Shown here in pieces: positions 31,525 through 39,433 of a DNA stretch of 64,000 nucleotides. The stretch spans positions 496,001 through 560,000 of the forward strand of contig NZ_LIVZ01000003.1 of NCBI RefSeq assembly GCF_001905845.1, read 5' to 3'. Every line of letters begins with the position of its first letter. The first letter of the stretch is position 1. Under the pieces are notes generated by a model, which was given only the letters and a program-made list of their open reading frames with translations, made no database searches and was not told the DNA's origin. The position numbers were made by a program, and so were the translations under genes. Origin of the DNA: Streptomyces sp. TSRI0107. Lineage in GTDB: Bacteria; Actinomycetota; Actinomycetes; Streptomycetales; Streptomycetaceae.

Positions 31525-32781
31525 ATGCGAGATGTACGTGAGTGGCCGGGTCCTGTCGTGCGATGGGTGCAGCGGCGTCGTGACCCGGTGGTCGTCCAGT
31601 CCCTGCGCTCGACGTTCGCCGCGACCGTCGCATACGTCATCGCGCTGCGGCTGAGCCCCGAGGCGGCCCCGCTCACCGCGCCGCTGACCGCCCTGCTGGT
31701 CGTCCAGGTCACCCTCTACGCCACCATCACCAACGGCATCCGCCGGGTGAACTCCGTCGTGGCGGGGGTGCTGGTCGCCATCGCCTTCAGTCTGCTGGTG
31801 GGTCTGACCTGGTGGAGCCTGGCGCTGGTGATCATGGTGGCACTGGCGGTGGGCCATCTGGTGCGGGTCGACGAGTACGTGGCGGAGGTGGCGATCAGCG
31901 CGATGCTGGTCCTCGGTGTCACCGCCGTCGGGGAGTACGCGTGGGCGCGGGTGCTGGAGACACTGATCGGCGCGGTCGTGGGGCTCGCCTGCAATGTGCT
32001 GCTGCCGCCGCCCGTGTGGGTGGGCGAGGCGGGCGAGTCGATCGAGGGGCTGGCCCGCCGGATGCGGCAGCTGATGCTGCGGGTCGGCGAGGAGGCGGCG
32101 GGCCGCACCCCGGTGGAGCGGGCGGCCGAGCGGCTGCACGAGGCCCGCCGGCTGGACCACGACATCGTGCAGGTGGACGCGGCGCTGCGGCAGGCCGAGG
32201 ACAGCCTGCGGCTCAACCCCAGGGTGCGCGAGGGGCTGCTGCACCGGATCGTGCTGCGCACCGGCCTGGACACGCTGGAGATCTGCACGGTCGTGCTGCG
32301 GGTGATCGCGCGCTCCCTCACCGACCTGGCGAAGGAGCGGGAGCCGGAGCCGCTGTTCGAGCCGGGGACCGGCGCCGTGGTGGAGCAGCTGCTGGCCGAG
32401 ATCGCGGACGCGATCGTCAGCTTCTCGGTGCTGGTCACCACCCATGTCAGCACCAACGCCGAGTCGGCCGAGGAGCGGCTTGCCGCCGAGTTGCACCGGG
32501 CGGCGGCCACTCGGGACAAGCTGGCCGGCATGCTGCTGGAGGAGGTGCGCCGCGACCCTCGGCAGTGGCAGCTGTACGGCGCGGTGCTGGCCGAGGCGAA
32601 CCGCATCATCGACGAGCTGGACATCGAGCACCGCTCGCGCCGGCTGCTGGAGGAGCTGGACCGCAGCACCCGGGAGCAGCGCGAACGCCGGCCGTGGCTG
32701 ACCCGGCTGCGGGACCGGGCGCGCATCACCCGTCGGCGGCTGCGGGACCGGCTGGCCGCGGCCCGCCGCCGCACCACATGA
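31525..32781 (+). CDS. FUSC-family (aromatic acid exporter-like) membrane protein
   Basis: A 418-aa protein with about six hydrophobic segments in the first 155 residues (from VQSLRSTFAATVAYVIALRL to LIGAVVGLACNVLLPPPVWV). A long cytosolic part of helices rich in Glu and Arg follows (SIEGLARRMRQLMLRVGEEA, LHEARRLDHDIVQVDAAL). This is the FUSC/ArAE arrangement of putative efflux components. Substrate unknown. ATG 31525 follows CAAGGG directly, an awkward spacing, so the true start may be slightly downstream. Confidence 0.85.
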   Translation: MRDVREWPGPVVRWVQRRRDPVVVQSLRSTFAATVAYVIALRLSPEAAPLTAPLTALLVVQVTLYATITNGIRRVNSVVAGVLVAIAFSLLVGLTWWSLALVIMVALAVGHLVRVDEYVAEVAISAMLVLGVTAVGEYAWARVLETLIGAVVGLACNVLLPPPVWVGEAGESIEGLARRMRQLMLRVGEEAAGRTPVERAAERLHEARRLDHDIVQVDAALRQAEDSLRLNPRVREGLLHRIVLRTGLDTLEICTVVLRVIARSLTDLAKEREPEPLFEPGTGAVVEQLLAEIADAIVSFSVLVTTHVSTNAESAEERLAAELHRAAATRDKLAGMLLEEVRRDPRQWQLYGAVLAEANRIIDELDIEHRSRRLLEELDRSTREQRERRPWLTRLRDRARITRRRLRDRLAAARRRTT

Positions 32782-32831
32782 GACGGTGGGGCGGCAGCGG
32801 AACACCGGCCGGCGAACCGAGGGGGACATCG

Positions 32832-34034
32832 ATGGGCTTCAGCAGGCGCCGCTTCCTGGGCACGCTCGCCGCGCTCCCCGCGGCGGCCGCCTGCTCGTCC
32901 GCGCCGGGAGCGGAGGGCGACGCGCCCGGGGGCCGGCCGGGCACGCCGGGCAAGGCATCCCGCCGGCCGTCCCCGTCCCCGCCCGCGTCCGCGTCCCGGT
33001 CCGGTCCCCGGCCGCTGTACCTGGGCACGTACACCTCCGCCGAGGGCGGCGGCACCGGCATCGCGGTGGCCTCGTACGACCCGGCGACCGGCCGTGTGAG
33101 CGCGGCCGGCACGCTCACCGGGGTGGCCGATCCGTCGTATCTCGCCGCGCATCCGAACGGGCGCGTCGTGTACGCGGTGAGCGAGCGGGCGGACGGCGCG
33201 GTGACCGCCGTACGGCTCGCCGACCGGAAAATACTCGGGAGCCGGAGCACCGGCGGCGCGGGCCCGTGCCATCTGTCGGTGCACCCCGGCGGCCACTGGC
33301 TGCTCAGCGCGAACTACGCCTCGGGCAGCGTGGCCGTGCACCCGATCGACGCCTCGGGCGCGCCGGGCGAGCGCACCGACCTCGTCACGCACTCGCGTCC
33401 CGCGCCCGGGCCGGGGCAGGACGGGCCGCACGCCCACCAGATCCTCACCAGCCCCGACGGCGGCCATGTCCTCGCCGTGGACCTCGGCACCGACACGGTG
33501 TACACGTACCGCCTCGACGAGCAAAAGGGCACGCTCACGGAGGTCGCGCGGGCCCGCACCCGGCCGGGCGCCGGTCCGCGTCACCTGACCTTCCATCCCG
33601 GCGGCCGGTACGCGTATCTGGCCAACGAGGTCGACGACACGGTCGCGGTCTGCGCCTACGACCCGGACAGCGGCCGCCTGGACATCGGCGAGGGGCAGTC
33701 CACGGGCGCGGACGGCGATGTCACCAACTATCCGGCGCAGATCCTGGTCACCGCGGACGGCGCGTACGCGTTTCTCGCCAACCGCGGGCACGACAGTCTG
33801 GCCCGGTACGCGGTGGAGGAGGACGGGGCGCGGCTGCGGCTGCTCGGCACGGTGCCGGTGGCGGGGGACTTCCCGCGGCAGATCGCCTTCTCGCCGGACG
33901 GGCGGCTGCTGTTCACGGCGAACCAGCGGTCCGGCACGGTCTCCGTCTTCCACGTGGACGGCGCGAGCGGCGGGCTGCGGCTCGCGGGCGAGCCGTACGC
34001 CTCACCCGTCGCCGTCTGCGCGCTGCCGCTGTAG
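32832..34034 (+). CDS. Secreted lactonase-family beta-propeller (6-phosphogluconolactonase-like)
   Basis: A 400-aa seven-bladed propeller of the YbhE/PgL family. A twin-arginine signal (SRRRFLGTLAALPAAAAC) with a possible lipobox Cys precedes a Pro/Ser linker to about 60. The propeller carries family stretches PLYLGTYTSAEGGGTGIAVA, GPCHLSVHPGGHWLLSANYA, GPHAHQILTSPDGGHVLAVD and GPRHLTFHPGGRYAYLANE. Cytosolic YbhE hydrolyses 6-phosphogluconolactone, but an exported, Tat-dependent protein is more likely to act on another lactone or serve as a binding protein. Its 3' end overlaps the convergent DUF2470 gene by 33 bp. Confidence 0.92.
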   Translation: MGFSRRRFLGTLAALPAAAACSSAPGAEGDAPGGRPGTPGKASRRPSPSPPASASRSGPRPLYLGTYTSAEGGGTGIAVASYDPATGRVSAAGTLTGVADPSYLAAHPNGRVVYAVSERADGAVTAVRLADRKILGSRSTGGAGPCHLSVHPGGHWLLSANYASGSVAVHPIDASGAPGERTDLVTHSRPAPGPGQDGPHAHQILTSPDGGHVLAVDLGTDTVYTYRLDEQKGTLTEVARARTRPGAGPRHLTFHPGGRYAYLANEVDDTVAVCAYDPDSGRLDIGEGQSTGADGDVTNYPAQILVTADGAYAFLANRGHDSLARYAVEEDGARLRLLGTVPVAGDFPRQIAFSPDGRLLFTANQRSGTVSVFHVDGASGGLRLAGEPYASPVAVCALPL

Positions 34035-34739
34035 CGTGCGCGGGCAGTTCGCGGCGCTCGCCTGGGACAGCAGCACGTGCATCCGCTCGGTGAGCTGCGC
34101 GACGTCGTCGGCGGGCCGGTGGAAGGCCAGCCGTACGTCGCCGTGGGCGCGGCGGCGTTCGATGCGCAGGGTCAGCCCGTGCCGGTCGACGGCGAGCGGC
34201 TGCACCCGCAGGGCGCCGTGCAGGCTGCCCGGCTCGACGAGCCGGGTGAGCCGCTCGACGGCGTCGGGGTGGGCGTCGGCCAGGTGGGTCAGCAGCCGGG
34301 CCTCGGCCGTGGCCAGCGGGTCGGGGGCGGCCGTGGCGAACTCGTCGAGGTCGATCAGGTCGAGGCCCGCGGTGCGGTGCAGCATGACGCGACTGGCCTG
34401 GAAGACGAGGTCGCCGTCCCGGACGGTGAACCAGCCGGCGAGCGACAGCCGGGCGCGGATCCGGTTGCGCAGCGGGACGGGGGCGACGTCGGCGAACTCC
34501 AGGACGGCGGACGGCTCGCCGCGCGGCGCGCAGATCGCGGCGGCGAGCAGGGCGCTGTCGTCGGACACGTGCAGGATCACTCTGCCGTCCTCGGTCACGG
34601 TGTGCGCGCCGACCAGCTCCTCGCGGACACCCTCCGCGGACACCGCGCACGACCACGCGGCGGCCAGCACCGACCGGGCACGCTCCGCCGCGGCGGGCAC
34701 GGCCGCCCAGACGTGGCCGTCTCCCATCCCGTCACCCAT
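34002..34739 (-). CDS. DUF2470 heme-related protein under iron-box control
   Basis: A 245-aa protein of the HugZ-like split-barrel group. The N-terminal part has the barrel (VILHVSDDSALLAAAI, PLRNRIRARLSLAGWFTV), and the C-terminal DUF2470 domain begins HLADAHPDAVERLTRLVEPG and contains LAVDRHGLTLRIER. HugZ-like relatives bind or degrade heme to release iron. ATG 34739 is chosen because TAAGGAGG lies 6-7 bases upstream; an earlier start at 34796 would begin before the operator. A near-consensus DmdR/IdeR iron box sits immediately upstream, so expression should rise in iron starvation. The end overlaps the convergent lactonase gene by 33 bp. Confidence 0.88.
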   Translation of the reverse strand: MGDGMGDGHVWAAVPAAAERARSVLAAAWSCAVSAEGVREELVGAHTVTEDGRVILHVSDDSALLAAAICAPRGEPSAVLEFADVAPVPLRNRIRARLSLAGWFTVRDGDLVFQASRVMLHRTAGLDLIDLDEFATAAPDPLATAEARLLTHLADAHPDAVERLTRLVEPGSLHGALRVQPLAVDRHGLTLRIERRRAHGDVRLAFHRPADDVAQLTERMHVLLSQASAANCPRTLQRQRADGDG

Positions 34740-34750
34740 CCGAATCCTCC

Positions 34751-34769
34751 TTAGGTAAGCCTCACCTAA
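34751..34769 (-). promoter_or_regulatory. DmdR/IdeR-type iron box
   Basis: TTAGGTAAGCCTCACCTAA has perfect TTAGGT/ACCTAA arms, the hallmark of the 19-bp actinobacterial iron box. It begins 12 bases before the DUF2470 start codon and overlaps the AAGGAGG ribosome site (34746-34752) by two bases. Iron-loaded DmdR1 bound here would block the promoter or early elongation. Confidence 0.85.
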
Positions 34770-34846
34770 CCTACCGAAGATCGGGGTGTACGCCAACCAC
34801 GCGTGGCAAAGCCGTGGATCACCGGCGCGTCGGCGGAGCGCGTGGT

Positions 34847-35677
34847 TCAGGCCGCTCCGGTCCAGTGCGCCGGGCGGGTCACCGAGCGCGGCAGCCGGGT
34901 GCCCGGCCCGCCGCGGGCCGCGTTCACCTGCGGCTGGGTCAGGAAGAAGGCGCCGGTGAGATCGGCGTCGGTGAGGTCGGCGTCCCGCAGATCGGCGCCG
35001 ATCAGATCCGCGCCCCGCAGGTCGGCGCCGGTCAGGTCGGCGGCGATCAGCCAGGCGCCGCGGAGGCTGGCACCCCGCAGGTCGGCGCCCTTGAGGCGGG
35101 CGCCCATCAGATCCGCGCCCCGGCGGTCCTTCTTACGCCCGCGCGTCCCCGCCCGCGCCAGCTCGCTGGTCTTCAGCAGGAGCACGTTGACCTCCTGCCG
35201 GTGCGCGGCGACGTCCAGCGCCGCGATCTCCTCGGGACTCTGCCGGGTCAGCTCCTCGGTCCGCTCCCGCAGGCGGCGCAGCTCGGCGTGGAGCGGACGG
35301 GCGGCGGGCAGGGTCAGGGCCTCGGTGAGGTACCAGAGCAGTTCGTGCAGTTGGCGGACGACGGGGAAGACCTCGAACATCCGGCGGGAGTGCTCGCGGG
35401 ACCCGGCGCGCCAGTCCTCGCCGCCGAAGACGACCTGGGACACCTTCTGCCCGGCGCCGAAGCAGTCGTAGACCGTGCAGCCGGTGAATCCCTTGTTCCG
35501 CAGCCGGTCGTGGATGCCGCACCGGTGGTCGTCCCGGAGGTTGGGGCACGGCTCGCCGGCCGCCTTGTCCCGGGCGAAGTCCGCCGAGGCGGCGAAGGGC
35601 AGGGCGACGCAGCACAGGCCGAAGCAGCTGCCGCAGTCGCCGCGCAGCTCGGCCAGGTCGCCTTCGTGATCACGCAT
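34847..35677 (-). CDS. Cysteine-cluster and pentapeptide-repeat protein
   Basis: A 276-aa fusion. Residues 10-85 form a Cys-rich cluster ([49 protein letters not shown]), resembling the YkgJ-type zinc/iron-binding family. Residues about 185-250 are pentapeptide repeats ([20 protein letters not shown] and similar), which fold as a right-handed beta helix. A helical linker lies between. The repeat part could mimic DNA, as in gyrase-protecting proteins, but that is speculation. ATG 35677 is used because GGAG precedes it and the Cys cluster starts soon after. Downstream of the iron-box gene's promoter on the same strand, but probably a separate unit. Confidence 0.87.
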   Translation of the reverse strand: MRDHEGDLAELRGDCGSCFGLCCVALPFAASADFARDKAAGEPCPNLRDDHRCGIHDRLRNKGFTGCTVYDCFGAGQKVSQVVFGGEDWRAGSREHSRRMFEVFPVVRQLHELLWYLTEALTLPAARPLHAELRRLRERTEELTRQSPEEIAALDVAAHRQEVNVLLLKTSELARAGTRGRKKDRRGADLMGARLKGADLRGASLRGAWLIAADLTGADLRGADLIGADLRDADLTDADLTGAFFLTQPQVNAARGGPGTRLPRSVTRPAHWTGAA

Positions 35678-35817
35678 GCGCTCCACCCTAGACGGGCGCC
35701 CGGAGCGAAAACTCACCGACGAGTTTCCGCCGGTGTGGGGGTCCTCTCATCCAACGGAAAACATCCTCGGCTACTACGGAGACAGCAGCCGACCCACGGT
35801 CGCATCGAGGAGACGCC

Positions 35818-36018
35818 ATGTGCAGCCACCAGCCGCCCTGCCCCACCTCCGACAGCCCGGACCACTGCCTGGCCGTGACCGTCTCGGCCCATCCCGAACA
35901 GGGCTGGACCCTGCTGTGCAACGGCACCATCGTCTTCGACGACACCGGTGAGCTGCTGCCGGACGGCCGGGTGGTCCGGCCCCACCGCGCCACCGGCGCC
36001 CTGACGGGCGCGCTCTGA
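35818..36018 (+). CDS. DUF5999 small protein
   Basis: A 66-aa protein matching the short DUF5999 family of Streptomyces. The N terminus MCSHQPPCPTSDSPDHCLA has three Cys and two His that could bind metal. The rest is a small beta domain (GWTLLCNGTIVFDDTGELLP, VVRPHR). ATG 35818 has GAGGAGACGCC immediately upstream, and codon use is normal. Function unknown. Confidence 0.85.
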   Translation: MCSHQPPCPTSDSPDHCLAVTVSAHPEQGWTLLCNGTIVFDDTGELLPDGRVVRPHRATGALTGAL

Positions 36019-36056
36019 CGCCGGGTCGGCGGAAGAACGGTTCGAGCGGGAACGGC

Positions 36057-36794
36057 TCAGCGCGGGAACAGCTCGAACGCCACCGCCGGCCTCCCGCCGA
36101 ACCGCTCCCCCGCCTCCGCGGTGGTCGTGGCCAGGAACTCCCGGACGTACGTCTCGGGGTCCTGGTCCGTCAGCGCCTCTATGTACGCGCGGTGCTCCAG
36201 CAGGGAGCGCACCGCCGCCTCCAGTCCCGCCGTCGCCTCCACGGCGTGGGTGGGCGTGGCGGAACCCGCGACGGCGACCCAGCGCACCCCGTCCCACGGC
36301 TGGAGGCCCTGCTCGGCCAGTTCGGGGAAGATCCAGCGGTTCCCGGCGTCGCCGGCCGCGTCCAGGGTGGCGCGGCCGACGGCGACATGGTCCGGGGTGT
36401 TCCAGGCGACGCCGCCCCAGGTGTCCCGGTGGTTGAGGGTGATCACCAGCTCGGGCCGGTGCCGGCGGATGGCGGCGGCGATGTCGCGGCGCAGGGCGGT
36501 GCCGTACTCGATGACGCCGTCGCGGTGGTCCAGGAACTCCACCGACGACACGCCGACGGCCGCGGCGCTGGCCCGCTGCTCCCGCTCGCGCAGCGGGCCG
36601 CACTCGGCCGGGTCCAGCGTGTCGATGCCGGCCTCGCCTCGGCTGGCGAGGACGTAGGCGACGTCCCGGCCGGCCGCCGTCCACTGGGCGATGGCGGCGG
36701 AGCAGCCGTACTCGAGGTCGTCCGGGTGTGCCACGACCGCGAGGGCGCGGGTCCAGTCCTCGGGCATCGGCGTCAGCTGGGTGATCTCTGTCAT
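36057..36794 (-). CDS. PIG-L family deacetylase
   Basis: A 245-aa zinc-dependent N-acetylglucosaminyl deacetylase-like enzyme. Metal and catalytic motif AHPDDLEYG lies at about residues 23-31; the later His/Asp positions are in NHRDTWGG and TPDHVAVG. The MshB and Mca enzymes of mycothiol metabolism belong to this family, but this protein is shorter and does not clearly match either, so the substrate is open. It ends 38 bp after the convergent DUF5999 gene. Confidence 0.9.
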   Translation of the reverse strand: MTEITQLTPMPEDWTRALAVVAHPDDLEYGCSAAIAQWTAAGRDVAYVLASRGEAGIDTLDPAECGPLREREQRASAAAVGVSSVEFLDHRDGVIEYGTALRRDIAAAIRRHRPELVITLNHRDTWGGVAWNTPDHVAVGRATLDAAGDAGNRWIFPELAEQGLQPWDGVRWVAVAGSATPTHAVEATAGLEAAVRSLLEHRAYIEALTDQDPETYVREFLATTTAEAGERFGGRPAVAFELFPR

Positions 36795-36840
36795 GGCTCG
36801 CAGAGTAGCGAAGGAGAGCCCCGCGCCCCGGGGCGTTCGC

Positions 36841-38142
36841 TCAGGCCTCGTCTCGCGCCAGGGCCAGGAGCCGGTCCAGCACGCGCGGGCCTCCCGCTCG
36901 CACCCCGTCGTGCTCGAACTCGTCCGTCACCCAGGTGCGCAGGCCCCTGATCCCCCGCGCGGTCTCCAGGGAGTGGGCCGTGTCCACGTACATGTCGTCG
37001 TGGTAGATCGCCGCCGCGACCGGCACCTCGTTCGCGGCGAGCCGGGCGGGGTCGTACAGCGGTGTCCAGTCGGTGCGGGCGGCGAGGAGTCCGGCGGTCT
37101 CGCGCAGGGGGCGCAGCGCCGGGTCGGTCTCGAACATCCAGGGGTAGACGCACTCCCCGGTGAACAGCAGCGGCCCGTCGCCCGCGAGCGCCTTGGCCGC
37201 GTCGAACTGCGGGAACTCGGCGCGCACCCGCTCGGCGGCCCAGGCGGTGGGGCGCTCGTCCTGGCTGTAGATCGCCTCGTGGACGAGGGCGTACAGGGGG
37301 TGTCCGGCGTACGACAGCAGGCCCTGCGCCTCCTCCTGGAAGGCGTCGGACAGCGCCGGGCCCTGCGGGGTGCGGACGAAGGCGTGCTCCAGCAGGAAGT
37401 GCAGGCGGTGGCTGCCCTCGCTGCCGCCGAGGAGGATGCCGAGGGACTGGAAGGCCTCGACGGTGAGCCGGTAGCCGTTCGGCAGGACCACGTCGTGGCT
37501 CAGCAGGTGGTCGGCGATCCGGCGGGCCCGCTCGACGTCCTGCGGGTAGCGGGCGTAGTGCGCGGCGACCTTGCGTTCGATGCGCGGGTAGGCGGCCCGG
37601 TAGACGTCGTCGGCGTGGGCGTCCAGGGACGGCAGTCCGCCGGTGACGACGGCGGCGGCCAGGCCCTCCGGGGCGGTGGAGAGGTAGTTCACCGTGCAGA
37701 AGCCGCCGAAGCTCTGGCCGAGGACGGTCCAGGGCGCGCCGCCGGTGACCTCACGGCGGATCAGCTCGCAGTCCTTCACGATCGCGTCCGCGCGGAACCG
37801 GGCGAGGTAGTCGGCCTGCTCGGCGGGGCCTCCGCGCAGCGGGAGGGTCTGGCGGTTGGCCGGTGTGGAGTGGCCGGTTCCGCGCTGGTCGAGCAGGAGG
37901 ACGCGGTACTCCTTCAGGGCGCGGCCGAGCCAGGCCTGCCTGCCGACGAACCGGTTCGCGCCGAAGCCGGGGCCGCCCTGGAGGTAGAGCAGCCAGGGCA
38001 GGTCCTGGTGCGCCTTGTCGCCGGCGACGACCTCCCGCGCGTAGAGCTCGATCGTCTCCCCCGCCGGGTCGGCGTGGTCGAGGGGCACGGTGAAGCGGCG
38101 GTCGGTGAGGACGACGCCGGGCTGGCGGTAGCTGACGCTCAA
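36841..38142 (-). CDS. Alpha/beta-hydrolase, proline iminopeptidase-like
   Basis: A 433-aa serine hydrolase of the S33 family. The oxyanion-hole region is LYLQGGPGFG, followed by LLLDQRGTGHS; the nucleophile elbow is GQSFGGF, and acid and His positions are expected in the last third (PVAAAIYHDDMYVD, VTDEFEHDG). Length and motifs fit secreted or cytosolic prolyl aminopeptidases of Streptomyces, here without a signal peptide. The start is TTG 38142 with GGGAG upstream. Two tandem 35-bp repeats with hairpin potential lie 73-142 bp upstream. Confidence 0.9.
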   Translation of the reverse strand: MSVSYRQPGVVLTDRRFTVPLDHADPAGETIELYAREVVAGDKAHQDLPWLLYLQGGPGFGANRFVGRQAWLGRALKEYRVLLLDQRGTGHSTPANRQTLPLRGGPAEQADYLARFRADAIVKDCELIRREVTGGAPWTVLGQSFGGFCTVNYLSTAPEGLAAAVVTGGLPSLDAHADDVYRAAYPRIERKVAAHYARYPQDVERARRIADHLLSHDVVLPNGYRLTVEAFQSLGILLGGSEGSHRLHFLLEHAFVRTPQGPALSDAFQEEAQGLLSYAGHPLYALVHEAIYSQDERPTAWAAERVRAEFPQFDAAKALAGDGPLLFTGECVYPWMFETDPALRPLRETAGLLAARTDWTPLYDPARLAANEVPVAAAIYHDDMYVDTAHSLETARGIRGLRTWVTDEFEHDGVRAGGPRVLDRLLALARDEA

Positions 38143-38214
38143 CGGGTCTCCCGGTGCGGACGGCGATGGTGATCGCGTCCCAGTTCAGCACATGTCCGGC
38201 GGCCGGGCGGGGGC

Positions 38215-38284
38215 GGGGATCAAGAGCTGTTGCTGAACGCCGGTTCAGCGGGGATCAAGAGCCGTTGCTGAACGACGGTTCAGC
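38215..38284. repeat. Two tandem 35-bp repeats, each with a GCTGAAC/GTTCAGC dyad
   Basis: Units 38215-38249 and 38250-38284 are identical except for two substitutions. Each ends in GCTGAAC-N4-GTTCAGC, a 7-bp inverted repeat. They lie between the LacI stop (38326) and the hydrolase start (38142), both leftward, so they may end the first transcript or bind a regulator for the second. Extra GTTCAGC copies occur at 38183 and inside the LacI 3' end. Confidence 0.75.
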
Positions 38285-38325
38285 GGGCCCGGGTCCTCGC
38301 GAACGCGCGGCCGCCGACCGGCCGT

Positions 38326-39351
38326 TCAGCGCCCGGCCAGGCTGGAGCGGCGGACCACGAGCTCCGGCTGGAGGACGACCCGGCGGTGTTCGTGCGGGCG
38401 GCGGCCGGTGTCCGTCTCGGTCTCCTCCAGCAGCAGCTCGGCGGCGAGGGCGCCCATGGTGACGGCGGGCTGCCGTACCGAGGTGAGCGGGACCGCCGCG
38501 GCGGCGGCGAACTCGATGTCGTCGTAGCCGACGATGGCGAGCTCGTCCGGCACGCTCACCCCGGCCGCGTACATGGCCTGGAGCACGCCGAGGGCGAGCA
38601 GGTCGTTGGCGCAGAACACGGCGGTCGGCCGGTCGGTGAGGCCGAGGAGGCGGGCGCCGGCGTCCCGGCCCGCGGCGACGTCGAGGCGTTCGGTGGGCAG
38701 CTCCCGCAGCGCCTCCGGTCCGAGGCCCGCCTCAGCGAGCGCGGTCAGCGCGCCGGTGCGGCGGTCGCGGACCTGGTTCAGGCCGGGCGGCCCGCTGACG
38801 TACGCGACGGACCGGTGCCCGGCGTCGACGAGATGCCGTACGGCGAGCGCGCCGCCCGCCACGTCGTCGACGGAGACCGAGCATTCGGTGGTGCCCTCGG
38901 CGACCCGGTCGACCAGCACGAACGGGATGCCGTGGCGGCGGAAGGCACCGATGTTCCGCCCGGTCGCGTCGGCCGGGGTGAGCAACACGCCGCGCACCCG
39001 CTGCTCGGCGAAGAGGGACAGGTACTCGGCCTCCTCGCCGGGGTTCTGGGCGCTGTTGCAGACCATCACGCCGAGCCCCGCCTCGCGGGCGGCGCGCTCG
39101 GCGCCGCGTGCGACGTCGACGAAGAACGGGTTGCCCATGTCGAGCACGAGCAGCCCCATGATCCGGCTGCGGCCCGCGCGCAGCTGACGGGCGGACTCGC
39201 TGCGGACGTAGCCGAGCCGGTCGATCGCGGACAGCACGCGCGCCCGGGTCTCGGTGGCGACCGTGTCCGGGCGGTTGATGACGTTCGAGACCGTGCCCAC
39301 GGAGACTCCGGCGGCGCGGGCGACGTCCTTGATACCCACCGACTGGGCCAT
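38326..39351 (-). CDS. LacI-family repressor of the rhamnose locus
   Basis: A 341-aa LacI/GalR regulator. The helix-turn-helix is IKDVARAAGVSVGTVSNVIN with the hinge RLGYVRSESARQLRAG. The periplasmic-binding-like effector domain follows (MGLLVLDMGNPFFVDVARGA, SVSVDDVAGG, AIVGYDDIEFA). It closes the leftward rhamnose run and is the only regulator in it, so it is the probable RhaR-type repressor of both rhamnose operons through the palindromes at 46005 and 46171. Effector likely L-rhamnose or a catabolic intermediate (inference). An 82-bp gap upstream has GAAGGCCTTC at 39387-39396, a possible weak autoregulatory site. Confidence 0.93.
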   Translation of the reverse strand: MAQSVGIKDVARAAGVSVGTVSNVINRPDTVATETRARVLSAIDRLGYVRSESARQLRAGRSRIMGLLVLDMGNPFFVDVARGAERAAREAGLGVMVCNSAQNPGEEAEYLSLFAEQRVRGVLLTPADATGRNIGAFRRHGIPFVLVDRVAEGTTECSVSVDDVAGGALAVRHLVDAGHRSVAYVSGPPGLNQVRDRRTGALTALAEAGLGPEALRELPTERLDVAAGRDAGARLLGLTDRPTAVFCANDLLALGVLQAMYAAGVSVPDELAIVGYDDIEFAAAAAVPLTSVRQPAVTMGALAAELLLEETETDTGRRPHEHRRVVLQPELVVRRSSLAGR

Positions 39352-39433
39352 CAGGCAGGGACCTCCATGGAGACGAGGGGCGGCGGGAAGGCCTTCACAT
39401 TACCGTCATGCCGCCGCCCCGGAGCGGCCTCGG

